A stretch of 64,000 bases of DNA from Petrolisthes cinctipes (GCA_033782935.1 JAWQEG010000004.1:992001-1056000), one strand, 5' to 3'. Positions 10,955-25,199 are shown, numbered from the stretch's first letter. Numbers and translations: made by a program. Notes: a model not told the origin generated them from the sequence alone.

Positions 10955-11130
10955 ATGTACAGATCGCTTCTGGGACCCCTAAATATCGAATTTTCGGGTG
11001 TTTTGGGACTGAATTTGAGATATAAACGGGTACAGAAGATACATGCACATATTGACTTTGGGCACCAAAAATATCGATTTTCAGCATGTTTTGTGCTTGA
11101 ATTTTGAAAATACTCTAACACGGAGTAGGC
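10955..11130 (+). repeat. Chimeric monomer: B front, C back
   Basis: The front reads as class B (GATCGC, CCCCTAAATATCG, GGGACTGAATTTGAGATAT). The back is class C (AAACGGGTACAGAAGATAC, GGGCACCAAAAAT), giving a 176-bp monomer. The switch lies at or near the left ATAT of the 29-bp segment, consistent with exchange between a short and a long monomer there. Confidence 0.85.
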
Positions 11131-13606
11131 ATGTACATATCGCTTCTGGGACCCCAAAATATCGAATTTTCGGGTGACTAGGGCCTGAATTTGAGATATA
11201 AACGGGTACAGAAGATGCATGCACATATCGACTTTTGGGCACCTAAGAGATCGATTTTCAGTATGTTTTTAGCCTGTATTTGTAAAATACTCTAACACGG
11301 AGTAGGCATGTACAGATACCTTCTGGGACCTCTAAATATCGAATTTTCGGGTGTTTTGGGACTGAATTTGAGATATCGATTTTTTGGCACCTAAAATGTC
11401 GATTTTTAGCATGTTTTTAGCCTATATTTTGAAAATATTCTAGCACTGTGTAGGCATGTACAGATTGCTTCTGGGACCCCAAAATATTGAATTTTCGGGT
11501 GTTTTGAGCCTGAATTTGAGATATAAACGGGTACAGAAGATACATGCACATATTGACTTTGGGCATCTAAAATATCGATTTTCAGCATGTTTTGGGCCTG
11601 CATTTTGAAAATACTCTAACATTGAGTAGGCATGTACAGATCGCTTCTGGGACCCAAAAATATTGAATTTTCGGGTGTTTTGAGCCTGAATTTGAGATAT
11701 AAACGGGTACAGAAGATGCATGCACATATCGACTTTTGTGCACCTAAAAGATCGATTTTCAGTATGTTTTGAGCATGTATTTTGAAAATACTCTAACACG
11801 GAGTAGGCATGTACAGATCGCTTCTGGGACCCCTAAATATCGAATTTTCGGGTGTTTTGGGACTGAATTTGAGATATCGACTTTTTGGCACCTGAAAGAT
11901 CGATTTTTAGCATGTTTTTAGCCTATATTTTGAAAATATTCTAGCACTGAGTAGGCATGTACAGATTGCTTCTGGGACCCCAAAATATTGAATTTTCGGG
12001 TGTTTTGAGCCTGAATTTAAGATATAAACGGGTACAGAAGATACATGCACATATTGACTTTGGGCACCAAAAATATCGATTTTCAGCATGTTTTGGGCCT
12101 GAATTTTGAAAATACTCTAACACTGAGTAGGCATGTACAGATACCTTCTGGGACCTCTAAATATCGAATTTTCGGGTGTTTTGGGACTGAATTTGAGATA
12201 TCGATTTTTTGGCACCTAAAATGTCGATTTTTAGCATGTTTTTAGCCTATATTTTGAAAATATTCTAGCACTGTGTAGGCATGTACAGATTGCTTCTGGG
12301 ACCCCAAAATATTGAATTTTCGGGTGTTTTGAGCCTGAATTTGAGATATAAACGGGTATAGAAGATACATGCACATATTGACTTTGGGCATCTAAAATAT
12401 CGATTTTCAGCATGTTTTGGGCCTGTATTTTGAAAATACTCTAACACTGAGTAGGCATGTACAGATTGCTTCTGGGACCCCAAAATATTGAATTTTCGGG
12501 TGTTTTGAGCCTGAATTTGAGATATAAACGGGTACTGAAGATACATGCACATATTGACTTTGGGAATCTAAAATATCGATTTTCAGCATGTTTTGGGCCT
12601 GTATTTTGAAAATACTCTAACACTGAGTAGGCATGTACAGATCGCTTCTGGGACCCCTAAATATCGAATTTTCGGGTGTTTTGGGACTGAATTTGAGATA
12701 TCGACTTTTTGGCTCCTAAAAGATCGATTTTTAGCATGTTTTTAGCCTATATTTTGAAAATATTCTAGCACTGAGTAGGCATGTACAGATTGCTTCTGGG
12801 ACCCCAAAATATTGAATTTTCGGGTGTTTTGAGCCTGAATTTGAGATATAAACGGGTACTGAAGATGCATGCACATATCGACTTTTGTGCACCTAAAAGA
12901 TCGATTTTCAGTATGTTTTGAGCATGTATTTTGAAAATACTCTAACACTGAGTAGGCATGTACAGATCGCTTCTGGGACCCCTAAATATCGAATTTTTGC
13001 GTGTTTTGGGACTGAATTTGAGATATCGACTTTTTGGCACCTAAAAGATCGATTTTTAGCATGTTTTTAGCCTATATTTTGAAAATATTCTAGCACTGAG
13101 TAGGCATGTACAGATTGCTTCTGGGACCCCAAAATATTGAATTTTCAGGTGTTTTGAGCCTGAATTTGAGATATAAACGGGTACAGAAGATACATGCACA
13201 TATTGACTTTGGGCACCAAAAATATCGATTTTCAGCATGTTTTGTGCTTGAATTTTGAAAATACTCTAACACGGAGTAGGCATGTACAGATCGCTTCTGG
13301 GACCCCAAAATATCGAATTTTCGGGTGTCTAGGGCCTGAATTTGAGATATAAACGGGTACAGAAGATGCATGCACATATCGAATTTTGGGCACCTAAGAG
13401 ATCGATTTTCAGTATGTTTTTGGCCTGTATTTCTAAAATACTCTAACACGGAGTAGGCATGTACAGATACCTTCTGGGACCTCTAAATATCGAATTTTCG
13501 GGGGTTTTGGGACTGAATTTGAGATATCGATTTTTTGGCACCTAAAATGTCGATTTTTAGCATGTTTTTAGCCTATATTTTGAAAATATTCTAGCACTGT
13601 GTAGGC

Positions 13607-16600
13607 ATGTACAGATTGCTTCTGGGACCCCAAAATATTGAATTTTCGGGTGTTTTGAGCCTGAATTTGAGATATAAACGGGTACAGAAGATACATGCAC
13701 ATATTGACTTTGGGCATCTAAAATATCGATTTTCAGCATGTTTTGGGCCTGTATTTTGAAAATACTCTAACACTGAGTAGGCATTTACAGATTGCTTCTG
13801 GGACCCCAAAATATTGAATTTTCGGGTGTTTTGAGCCTGAATTTGAGATATAAACGGGTACTGAAGATGCATGCACATATCGACTTTTGTGCACCTAAAA
13901 GATCGATTTTAAGTATGTTTTGAGCATGTATTTTGAAAATACTCTAACACGGAGTAGGCATGTACAGATCGCTTCTGGGACCCCTAAATATTGAATTTTC
14001 GGGTGTTTTGGGACTGAAATTGAGATATCGACTTTTTGGCTCCTAAAAGATCGATTTTTAGCATGTTTTTAGCCTATATCTTGAAAATATTCTAGCACTG
14101 AGTAGGCATGTACAGATTGCTTCTGGGACCCCAAAATATTGAATTTTCGGGTGTTTTGAGCCTGAATTTGAGATATAAACGGGTACAGAAGATACATGCA
14201 CATATTGACTTTGGGCATCTAAAATATCGATTTTCAGCATGTTTTGGGCCTTTTTTTTTTAAATACTCTAACACTGAGTAGGCATGTACAGATTGCTTCT
14301 GGGACCCAAAAATATTGAATTTTCGGGTGTTTTGAGCCTGAATTTGAGATATAAACGAGTACTGAAGATGCATGCACATATCGACTTTTGTGCACCTAAA
14401 AGATCGATTTTCAGTATGTTTTGAGCATGTATTTTGAAAATACTCTAACACGGAGTAGGCATGTACAGATCGCTTCTGGGACCCCTAAATATCGAATTTT
14501 AGGGTGTTTTGGGACTAAATTTGAGATATCGACTTTTTGGCACCTAAAAGATCGATTTTTAGCATGTTTTTAGCCTATATTTTGAAAATATTCTAGCACT
14601 GAGTAGGCATGTACAGATTGCTTCTGGGACCCCAAAATATTGAATTTTCGGGTGTTTTGAGCCTGAATTTGAGATATAAACGGGTACAGAAGATACATGC
14701 ACATATTGACTTTGGGCACCAAAAATATCGATTTTCAGCATGTTTTGGGCCTGAATTTTGAAAATACTCTAACACTGAGTAGGCATGTACAGATACCTTC
14801 TGGGACCTCTAAATATCGAATTTTCGGGTGTTTTGGGACTGAATTTGAGATATCGATTTTTTGGCACCTAAAATGTCGATTTTTAGCATGTTTTTAGCCT
14901 ATATTTTGAAAATATTCTAGCACTGTGTAGGCATGTACAGATTGCTTCTGGAACCCCAAAATATTGAATTTTCGGGTGTTTTGAGCCTGAATTTGAGATA
15001 TAAACGGGTATAGAAGATACATGCACATATTGACTTTGGGCATCTAAAATATCGATTTTCAGCATGTTTTGGGCCTGTATTTTGAAAATACTCTAACACT
15101 GAGTAGGCATGTACAGATTGCTTCTGGGACCCCAAAATATTGAATTTTCGGGTGTTTTGAGCCTGAATTTGAGATATAAACGAGTACTGAAGATACATGC
15201 ACATATCGACTTTTGTGCACCTAAAAGATCGATTTTCAATATGGTTTGAGCATGTATTTCTAAAATACTCTAACACGGAGTAGGCATGTACAGATCGCTT
15301 CTGGGACCCCTAAATATCGAATTTTCGGGTGTTTTGGGACTGAATTTGAGATATCGACTTTTTGGCACCTAAAAGATCGATTTTTAGCATGTTTTTAGCC
15401 TATATTTTGAAAATATTCTAGCACGGAGTAGGCATGTACAGATTGCTTATGGGACCCCAAAATATTGAATTTTCGGGTGTTTTGAGCCTGAATTTGAGAT
15501 ATAAACGGGTACAGAAGATACATGCACATATTGACTTTGGGCATCTAAAATATCGATTTTCAGCATGTTTTGGGCCTGTATTTTGAAAATACTCTAACAC
15601 TGAGTAGGCATGTACAGATTGCTTCTGGGACCCCAAAATATTGAATTTTCGGGTGTTTTGAGCCTGAATTTGAGATATAAACGGGTACTGAAGATGCATG
15701 CACATATCGACTTTTGTGCACCTAAAAGATCGATTTTCAGTATGTTTTGAGCCTGTATTTTAAAAATACTCTAACACGGAGTAGGCATGTACAGATCGCT
15801 TCTGGGACCCCTAAATATCGAATTTTCGGGTGTTTTGGGACTGAATATGAGATATCGACTTTTTGGCACCTAAAAGATCGATTTTTAGCATGTTTTTAGC
15901 CTATATTTTGAAAATATTCTAGCACTGAGTAGGCATGTACAGATTGCTTCTGGGACCCCAAAATATTGAATTTTCGGGTGTTTTGAGCCTGAATTTGAGA
16001 TATAAACGGGTACAGAAGATACATGCACATATTGACTTTGGGCATCTAAAATATCGATTTTCAGCATGTTTTGGGCCTGTATTTTGAAAATACTCTAACA
16101 CTGAGTAGGCATGTACAGATTGCTTCTGGGACCCAAAAATATTGAATTTCCGGGTGTTTTGAGCCTGAATTTGAGATATAAACGGGTACTGAAGATGCAT
16201 GCACATATCGACTTTTGTGCACCTAAAAGATCGATTTTCAGTATGTTTTGAGCATGTATTTTGAAAATACTCTAACACGGAGTAGGCATGTACAGATCGC
16301 TTCTGGGACCCCTAAATATCGAATTTTAGGGTGTTTTGGGACTGAATTTGAGATATCGACTTTTTGGCACCTAAAAGATCGATTTTTAGCATGTTTTTAG
16401 CCTATATTTTGAAAATATTCTAGCACTGAGTAGGCATGTACAGATTGCTTCTGGGACCCCAAAATATTGAATTTTCGGGTGTTTTGAGCCTGAATTTGAG
16501 ATATAAACGGGTACAGAAGATACATGCACATATTGACTTTGGGCACCAAAAATATCGATTTTCAGCATGTTTTGGGCCTGAATTTTGAAAATAATCTAAC

Positions 16601-18086
16601 ACGGAGTAGGCATGTACAGATACCTTCTGGGACCTCTAAATATCGAATTTTCGGGTGTTTTGGGACTGAATTTGAGATATCGATTTTTTGGCACCTAAAA
16701 TGTCGATTTTTAGCATGTTTTTAGCCTATATTTTGAAAATATTCTAGCACTGAGTAGGCATGTACAGATTGCTTCTGGGACCCCAAAATATTGAATTTTC
16801 GGGTGTTTTGAGCCTGAATTTGAGATATAAACGGGTACAGAAGATACATGCACATATTGACTTTGGGCATCTAAAATATCGATTTTCAGCATGTTTTGGG
16901 CCTGTATTTTGAAAATACTCTAACACTGAGTAGGCATGTACAGATTGCTTCTGGGACCCCAAAATATTGAATTTTCGGGTGTTTTGAGCCTGAATTTGAG
17001 ATATAAACGGGTACTGAAGATGCATGCACATATCGACTTTTGTGCACCTAAAAGATCTATTTTCAGTATGTTTTGAGCATGTATTTTGAAAATACTCTAA
17101 CACGGAGTAGGCATGTACAGATCGCTTCTGGGACCCCTAAATATCGAATTTTCGGGTGTTTTGGGACTGAATTTGAGATATCGACTTTTTGGCACCTAAA
17201 AGATCGATTTTTAGCATGTTTTTAGCCTATATTTTGAAAATATTCTAGCACTGAGTAGGCATGTACAGATTGCTTCTGGGACCCCAAAATATTGAATTTT
17301 CGGGTGTTTTGAGCCTGAATTTGAGATATAAACGGGTACAGAAGATACATGCAAATATTGACTTTGGGCACCAAAAATATCGATTTTCAGCATGTTTTGG
17401 GCCTGAATTTTGAAAATAATCTAACACGGAGTAGGCATGTACAGATACCTTCTGGGACCTCTAAATATCGAATTTTCGGGTGTTTTGGGACTGAATTTGA
17501 GATATCGATTTTTTGGCACCTAAAATGTCGATTTTTAGCATGTTTTTAGCCTATATTTTGAAAATATTCTAGCACTGTGTAGGCATGTACAGATTGCTTC
17601 TGGAACCCCAAAATATTGAATTTTCGGGTGTTTTGAGCCTGAATTTGAGATATAAACGGGTACAGAAGATACATGCACATATTGACTTTGGGCATCTAAA
17701 ATATCGATTTTCAGCATGTTTTGGGCCTGTATTTTGAAAATACTCTAACACTGAGTAGGCATGTACAGATTGCTTCTGGGACCCCAAAATATTGAATTTT
17801 CGGGTGTTTTGAGCCTGAATTTGATATATAAACGGGTACTGAAGATGCATGCACATATCGACTTTTGTGCACCTAAAAGATCGATTTTCAGTAAGTTTTG
17901 AGCATGTATTTTGAAAATACTCTAACACGGAGTAGGCATGTACAGATCGCTTCTGGGACCCCTAAATATCGAATTTTCGGGTGTTTTGGGACTGAATTTG
18001 AGATATCGACTTTTTGGCATTTTAAAAAAACGATTTTTAGCATGTTTTTAGCCTATATTTTGAAAATATTCTAGCACTGAGTAGGC
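13607..18086 (+). repeat. Domain 3: regular E-A-B and C-D units
   Basis: E-A-B trimers start at 13607, 14108, 15434 and 15935. C-D-E-A-B pentamers start at 14609, 16436 and 17261. The domain ends in a B copy with the A-tract variant (GGCATTTTAAAAAAACG near 18018). One anomalous ten-T run lies at 14251-14260. Confidence 0.88.
14251..14260 (+). other. Unique run of ten T
   Basis: TGGGCCTTTTTTTTTTAAATACTC replaces the usual TGGGCCTGTATTTTGAAAATACTC in an E monomer. The length is unchanged but four bases differ and the dyad is lost. It may be a real local mutation or a consensus error. Confidence 0.8.
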
Positions 18087-18587
18087 ATGTACAGATTGCT
18101 TCTGGGACCCCAAAATATTGAATTTTCTGGTGTTTTGAGCCTGAATTTGAGATATAAACGGGTACAGAAGATACATGCACATATTGACTTTGGGCACCAA
18201 AAATATCGATTTTCAGCATGTTTTGGGCCTGAATTTTGAAAATACTCTAACACGGAGTAGGCATGTACAGATCGCTTCTGGGGCCCCAAAATATCGAATT
18301 TTCGGGTGTTTAGGGCCAGAATTTGAGATATAAACGGGTACAGAAGATGCATGCACATATCGACTTTTGGGCACCTAAAAGATCGATTTTCAGTATGTTT
18401 TTGGCCTGTATTTTGAAAATACTCTAACACGGAGTAGGCATGTACAGACACCTTCTGGGACCTCTAAATATCGAATTTTCGCGTGTTTTGGGACTGAATT
18501 TGAGATATCGACTTTTTGGCACCTAAAAGATCGATTTTTAGCATGTTTTTAGCCTATATTTTGAAAATATTCTAGCACTGAGTAGGC

Positions 18588-18763
18588 ATGTACAGATTGC
18601 TTCTGGGACCCCAAAATATTGAATTTTCGGGTGTTTTGAGCCTGAATTTGAGATATAAACGGGTACAGAAGATACATGCACATATTGACTTTGGGCACCA
18701 AAAATATCGATTTTCAGCATGTTTTGTGCTTGAATTTTGAAAATACTCTAACACGGAGTAGGC
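18588..18763 (+). repeat. Monomer sub-class C-prime (176 bp)
   Basis: A class C derivative with TTTTGTGCTTGAATTTTG in place of TTTTGGGCCTGAATTTTG. It is always followed by the F-prime sub-class or a hybrid of it. Other copies begin at 13106, 23055, 25200, 26194, 29184, 30178, 43617 and 45121. The strict C-prime/F-prime pairing shows that the two spread together as one higher-order unit. Confidence 0.88.
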
Positions 18764-18940
18764 ATGTACAGATCGCTTCTGGGACCCCAAAATATCGAAT
18801 TTTCGGGTGTCTAGGGCCAGAATTTGAAATATAAACGGGTACAGAAGATGCATGCACATATCGACTTTTGGGCACCTAAGAGATCGATTTTCAGTATGTT
18901 TTTGGCCTGTATTTCTAAAATACTCTAACACGGAGTAGGC
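18764..18940 (+). repeat. Monomer sub-class F-prime (177 bp)
   Basis: An F derivative with GTGTCTAGGGCCAGAATTTG (often AATTTGAAATATAAACGGG), CACCTAAGAGATCG and CTGTATTTCTAAAATACTC. The change TTTTGA to TTTCTA breaks one pair of the dyad seen in other long monomers. It follows C-prime and usually precedes a D copy reading GATACCTTTTGGGA. Confidence 0.88.
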
Positions 18941-19076
18941 ATGTACAGATACCTTTTGGGACCTCTAAATATCGAATTTTCGGGTGTTTTGGGACTGAAT
19001 TTGAGATATCGATTTTTTGGCACCTAAAATGTCGATTTTTAGCATGTTTTTAGCCTATATTTTGAAAATATTCTAG

Positions 19077-19090
19077 CACTGTGTACAGAT
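19077..19090 (+). other. 8-bp junction deletion (CACTGTGTACAG)
   Basis: The junction after a D copy lacks 8 bp, consistent with loss between GTA repeats (GTGTAGGCATGTACAG becomes GTGTACAG). Also found near 22701, 23547, 25692, 26686, 29676 and 30671. Always linked to the C-prime/F-prime/D set, so all seven probably descend from one event. Confidence 0.9.
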
Positions 19091-19405
19091 TGCTTCTGGG
19101 AACCCAAAATATTGAATTTTCGGGTTTTTTGAGCCTGAATTTGAGATATAAACGGGTACTGAAGATGCATGCACATATCGACTTTTGTGCACCTAAAAGA
19201 TCGATTTTAAGTATGTTTTGAGCATGTATTTTGAAAATACTCTAACACGGAGTAGGCATGTACAGATCGCTTCTGGGACCCCTAAATATCGAATTTTCGG
19301 GTGTTTTGGGACTGAATTTGAGATATCGACTTTTTGGCACCTAAAAGATCGATTTTTAGCATGTTTTTAGCCTATATTTTGAAAATATTCTAGCACTGAG
19401 TAGGC

Positions 19406-21557
19406 ATGTACAGATTGCTTCTGGGACCCCAAAATATTGAATTTTCGGGTGTTTTGAGCCTGAATTTGAGATATAAACGGGTACAGAAGATACATGCACA
19501 TATTGACTTTGGGCACCAAAAATATCGATTTTCAGCATGTTTTGGGCCTGAATTTTGAAAATAATCTAACACGGAGTAGGCATGTACAGATACCTTCTGG
19601 GACCTCTAAATATCGAATTTTCGGGTGTTTTGGGACTAAATTTGAGATATCGATTTTTTGGCACCTAAAATGTCGATTTTTAGCATGTTTTTAGCCTATA
19701 TTTTGAAAATATTCTAGCACTGAGTAGGCATGTACAGATTGCTTCTGGGACCCCAAAATATTGAATTTTCGGGTGTTTTGAGCCTGAATTTGAGATATAA
19801 ACGGGTACAGAAGATACATGCACATATTGACTTTGGGCATCTAAAATATCGATTTTCAGCATGTTTTGGGCCTGTATTTTGAAAATACTCTAACACTGAG
19901 TAGGCATGTACAGATTGCTTCTGGGACCCCAAAATATTGAATTTTCGGGTGTTTTGAGCCTGAATTTGAGATATAAACGGGTACTGAAGATGCATGCACA
20001 TATCGACTTTTGTGCACCTAAAAGATCGATTTTAAGTATGTTTTGAGCATGTATTTTGAAAATACTCTAACACGGAGTAGGCATGTACAGATCGCTTCTG
20101 GGACCCCTAAATATCGAATTTTCGGGTGTTTTGGGACTGAATTTGAGATATCGACTTTTTGCCTCCTAAAATATCGATTTTTAGCATGTTTTTAGCCTAT
20201 ATTTTGAAAATATTCTAGCACTGAGTAGGCATGTACAGATTGCTTCTGGGACCCCAAAATATTGAATTTTCGGGTGTTTTGAGCCTGAATTTGAGATATA
20301 AACGGGTACAGAAGATACATGCACATATTGACTTTGGGCATCTAAAATATTGATTTTCAGCATGTTTTGGGCCTGTATTTTGAAAATACTCTAACACTGA
20401 GTAGGCATGTACAGATTGCTTCTGGGACCCCAAAATATTGAATTTTCGGGTGTTTTGAGCCTGAATTTGAGATATAAACGGGTACTGAAGATGCATGCAC
20501 ATATCGACTTTTGTGCACCTAAAAGATCGATTTTCAGTATGTTTTGAGCATGTATTTTGAAAATATTCTAACACGGAGTAGGCATCTACAGATCGCTTCT
20601 GGGACCCCTAAATATCGAATTTTTGGGTGTTTTGGGACTGAATTTGAGATATCGACTTTTTGGCACCTAAAAGATCGATTTTTAGCATGTTTTTAGACTA
20701 TATTTTGAAAATATTCTAGCACTGAGTAGGCATGTACAGATTGCTTCTGGGACCCCAAAATATTGAATTTTCGGGTGTTTTGAGCCTGAATTTGAGATAT
20801 AAACGGGTACAGAAGATACATGCACATATTGACTTTGGGCACCAAAAATATCGATTTTCAGCATGTTTTGGGCCTGAATTTTGAAAATAATCTAACACGG
20901 AGTAGGCATGTACAGATACCTTCTGGGACCTGTAAATATCGAATTTTCCGGTGTTTTGGGACTGAATTTGAGATATCGATTTTTTGGCACCTAAAATGTC
21001 GATTTTTAGCATGTTTTTAGCCTATATTTTGAAAATATTCTAGCACTGTGTAGGCATGTACAGATTGCTTCTGGGACCCCAAAATATTGAATTTTCGGGT
21101 GTTTTGAGCCTGAATTTGAGATATAAACGGGTACAGAAGATACATGCACATATTGACTTTGGGCATCTAAAATATCGATTTTCAGCATGTTTTTGGCGGG
21201 TATTTTGAAAATACTCTAACACTGAGTAGGCATGTACAGATTGCTTCTGGGACCCCAAAATATTGAATTTTCGGGTGTTTTGAGCCTGAATTTGATATAT
21301 AAACGGGTACTGAAGATGCAAGCACATATCGACTTTTGTGCACCTAAAAGATCGATTTTCAGTATGTTTTGATCATGTATTTTGAAAATACTCTAACACG
21401 GAGTAGGCATGTACAGATCGCTTCTGGGACCCCTAAATATCGAATTTTCGGGTGTTTTGGGACTGAATTTGAGATATCGACTTTTTGGCATTTAAAAAAA
21501 ACGATTTTTAGCATGTTTTTAGCCTATATTTTGAAAATATTCTAGCACTGAGTAAGC
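19406..21557 (+). repeat. Domain 5: regular E-A-B and C-D units
   Basis: C-D (19406), E-A-B (19730), E-A-B (20231), C-D (20732), then E-A-B (21056) ending in the A-tract B variant (CATTTAAAAAAAACG near 21488). Confidence 0.87.
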
Positions 21558-22384
21558 ATGTACAGATTGCTTCTGGGACCCCAAAATATTGAATTTTCGG
21601 GTGTTTTGAGCCTGAATTTGAGATATAAACGGGTACAGAAGATACATGCACATATTGACTTTGGGCACCAAAAATATCGATTTTCAGCATGTTTTGGGCC
21701 TGAATTTTGAAAATACTCTAACACGGAGTAGGCATGTACAGATCGCTTCTGGGACCCCAAAATATCGAATTTTCGGGTGTTTAGGGCCAGAATTTGAGAT
21801 ATAAACGGGTACAGAAGATGCATGCACATATCGACTTTTGGGCACCTAAAAGATCGATTTTCAGTATGTTTTTGGCCTGTATTTTGAAAATACTCTAACA
21901 CGGAGTAGGCTTGTACAGATACCTTCTGGGACCTCTAAATATCGAATTTTCGGGTGTTTTGTGACTGAATTTGAGATATCGATTTTTTGGCACATAAAAT
22001 GTCGATTTTTAGCATGTTTTTTAGCCTATATTTTGAAAATTTTCTAGCACTGTGTAGGCATGTACAGATTGCTTCTAGGACCCCAAAATATTGAATTTTC
22101 GGGTGTTTTGAGCCTGAATTTGAGATACAAACGGGTACTGAAGATGCATGCACATATCGACTTTTGTGCACCTAAAAGATCGATTTTCAGTATGTTTTGA
22201 GCATGTATTTTGAAAATACTCTAACACTGAGTAGGCATGTACAGATCGCTTCTGGGACCCCTAAATATCGAATTTTCGCGTGTTTTGGGACTGAATTTGA
22301 GATATCGACTTTTTGGCACCTAAAAGATCGATTTTTAGCATGTTTTTAGCCTATATTTTGAAAATATTCTAGCACTGAGTAGGC

Positions 22385-22561
22385 ATGTACAGATTGCTTC
22401 TGGGACCCCAAAATATTGAATTTTCGGGTGTTTTAAGCCTGAATTTGAGATATAAACGGGTACAGAAGATACATGCACATATCGACTTTTGGGCACCTAA
22501 GAGATCGATTTTCAGTATGTTTTTGGCCTGTATTTCTAAAATACTCTAACACGGAGTAGGC
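22385..22561 (+). repeat. Chimeric monomer: C-type front, F-prime back
   Basis: The front is C/E-like through GTACAGAAGATACATGC. The back is F-prime (CTTTTGGGCACCTAAGAGATCG, TGTATTTCTAAAATAC). One whole monomer is missing compared with the C-prime/F-prime pair at 18588-18940, as expected from unequal exchange inside the monomer near GCACATAT. Confidence 0.85.
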
Positions 22562-24225
22562 ATGTACAGATACCTTTTGGGACCTCTAAATATCGAATTT
22601 TCGGGTGTTTTGAGACTGAATTTGAGATATCGATTTTTTGGCACCTAAAATGTCGATTTTTAGAATGTTTTTAGCCTATATTTTGAAAATATTCTAGCAC
22701 TGTGTACAGATTGCTTCTGGGAACCCAAAATATTGAATTTTCGGGTTTTTTGAGCCTGAATTTGAGATATAAACGGGTATAGAAGATACATGCACATATT
22801 GAATTTAGGCATCTAAAATATCGATTTTCAGCATGTTTTGGGCCTGTATTTTGAAAATACTCTAACACTGAGTAGGCATGTACAGATTGCTTCTGGGACC
22901 CCAAAATATTGAATTTTCGGGTGTTTTGAGCCTGAATTTGAGATATAAACGGATACTGAAGATGCATGCACATATCGACTTTTGTGCACCTAAAAGATCA
23001 ATTTTCAGTATGTTTTGAACATGTATTTTGAAAATACTCTAACACTGAGTAGGCATGTACAGATTGCTTCTGGGACCCCAAAATATTGAATATTCGGGTG
23101 TTTTGAGCCTGAATTTGAGATATAAACGGGTACAGAAGATACATGCACATATTGACTTTGGGCACCAAAAATATCGATTTTCAGCATGTTTTGTGCTTGA
23201 ATTTTGAAAATACTCTAACACGGAGTAGGCATGTACAGATCGCTTCTGGGACCCCAAAATATCGAATTTTCGGGTGTCTAGGGCCAGAATTTGAAATATA
23301 AACGGGTACAGAAGATGCATGCACATATCGACTTTTGGGCACCAAAGAGATCGATTTTCAGTATGTTTTTGGCCTGTATTTCTAAAATACTCTAACACGG
23401 AGTAGGCATGTACAGATACCTTTTGGGACCTCTAAATATCGAATTTTCGGGTGTTTTGGGACTGAATTTGAGATATCGATTTTTTGGCACCTAAAATGTC
23501 GATTTTTAGCATGTTTTTAGCCTATATTTTGAAAATATTCTAGCACTGTGTACAGATTGCTTCTGGGAACCCAAAATATTGAATTTTCGGGTGTTTTGAG
23601 CCTGAATTTGAGATATAAACGGGTATAGAAGATACATGCACATATTGACTTTAGGCATCTAAAATATCGATTTTCAGCATGTTTTGGGCCTGTATTTTGA
23701 AAATACTCTAACACTGAGTAGGCATGTACAGATTGCTTCTGGGACCCCAAAATATTGAATTTTCGGGTGTTTTGAGCCTGAATTTGATATATAAACGGGT
23801 ACTGAAGATGCATGCACATATCGACTTTTGTGCACCTAAAAGATCGATTTTCAGTATGTTTTGAGCATGTATTTTGAAAATACTCTAACACGGAGTAGGC
23901 ATATACAGATCGCTTCTGGGACCCCTAAATATCGAATTTTCGGGTGTTTTGGGACTGAATTTGAGATATCGACTTTTTGGCATTTAAAAAAAACGATTTT
24001 TAGCATGTTTTTAGCCTATATTTTGAAAATATTCTAGCACTGAGTAGGCATGTACAGATTGCTTCTGGGACCCCAAAATATTGAATTTTCGGGTGTTTTG
24101 AGCCTGAATTTGAGATATAAACGGGTACAGAAGATACATGCACATATTGACTTTGGGCACCAAAAATATCGATTTTCAGCATGTTTTGGGCCTGAATTTT
24201 GAAAATACTCTAACACGGAGTAGGC

Positions 24226-24402
24226 ATGTACAGATCGCTTCTGGGACCCCAAAATATCGAATTTTCGGGTGTTTAGGGCCGGAATTTGAGATATAAATGG
24301 GTACAGAAGATGCATGCACATATCGACTTTTGGGCACCTAAAAGATCGATTTTCAGCATGTTTTGAGCATGTATTTTCAAAATACTCTAACACTGAGTAG
24401 GC
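24226..24402 (+). repeat. Chimeric monomer: F front, A back
   Basis: The front is F (AGGGCCGGAATTTG, GATGCATGC, CTTTTGGGCACC). The end is A (AGCATGTTTTGAGCATG, ACACTGAGTAGGC). The related segment at 28533 has complete F, D (149 bp) and A monomers here, so 326 bp (149+177) has been lost by recombination between F and A. Confidence 0.83.
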
Positions 24403-24550
24403 ATGTACAGATCGCTTCTGGGAACCCTAAATATCGAATTTTCGCGTGTTTTGGGACTGAATTTGAGATATCGACTTTTTGGCACCTAAAAGATCGATTT
24501 TTAGCATGTTTTTAGCCTATATTTTGAAAATACTCTAGCACTGAGTAGGC

Positions 24551-24698
24551 ATGTACAGATTGCTTCTGGGACCCCAAAATATTGAATTTTCGGGTGTTTT
24601 GGGACTGAATTTGAGATATCGACTTTTTGGCTCCTAAAAGATCGATTTTTAGCATGTTTTTAGCCTATATTTTGAAAATATTCTAGCACTGAGTAGGC
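24551..24698 (+). repeat. Chimeric short monomer: long-type front, B back
   Basis: The front is long-monomer type (GATTGC, CCCCAAAATATTG) but the monomer is 148 bp, with GGGACTGAATTTGAGATATCGAC and GGCTCC of class B. It follows another short monomer (24403-24550), so two short units are adjacent. Confidence 0.85.
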
Positions 24699-25199
24699 AT
24701 GTACAGATTGCTTCTGGGACCCCAAAATATTGAATTTTCGGGTGTTTTGAGCCTGAATTTGAGATATAAACGGGTACAGAAGATACATGCACATATTGAC
24801 TTTGGGCACCAAAAATATCGATTTTCAGCATGTTTTGGGCCTGAATTTTGAAAATACTCTAACACGGAGTAGGCATGTACAGATCGCTTCTGGGACCCCA
24901 AAATATCGAATTTTCGGGTGTTTAGGGCCAGAATTTGAGATATAAACGGGTACAGAAGATGCATGCACATATCGACTTTTGGGCACCTAAAAGATCGATT
25001 TTCAGTATGTTTTTGGCCTGTATTTTGAAAATACTCTAACACGGAGTAGGCATGTACAGATCGCTTCTGGGACCCCTAAATACCGAATTTTCGCGTGTTT
25101 TGGGACTGAATTTGAGATATCGACTTTTTGGCACCTAAAAGATCGATTTTTAGCATGTTTTTAGCATATATTTTGAAAATATTCTAGCACTGAGTAGGC

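Larger units (their letters stand above)
10276..13606 (+). repeat. Domain 2: first F-containing stretch
   Basis: The order is C, F (10452), D with an extra T (149 bp, 10629-10777), A, a B/C chimera (10955-11130), F-prime-like (11131-11307), D, then E-A-B, C-D, E, E/A hybrid, B, A, B, C-prime (13106), F-prime and D. Units are irregular compared with domains 1 and 3. Confidence 0.85.
18087..19405 (+). repeat. Domain 4: F-containing block
   Basis: The order is C, F, a short D/B hybrid (GATACACC at about 18447 with CGACTT), C-prime (18588), F-prime (18764), D with an 8-bp junction deletion (18941 to about 19080), A and B. This is the first complete C-prime/F-prime/D/deletion unit that is later amplified at 22-31 kb. 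Confidence 0.82.
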
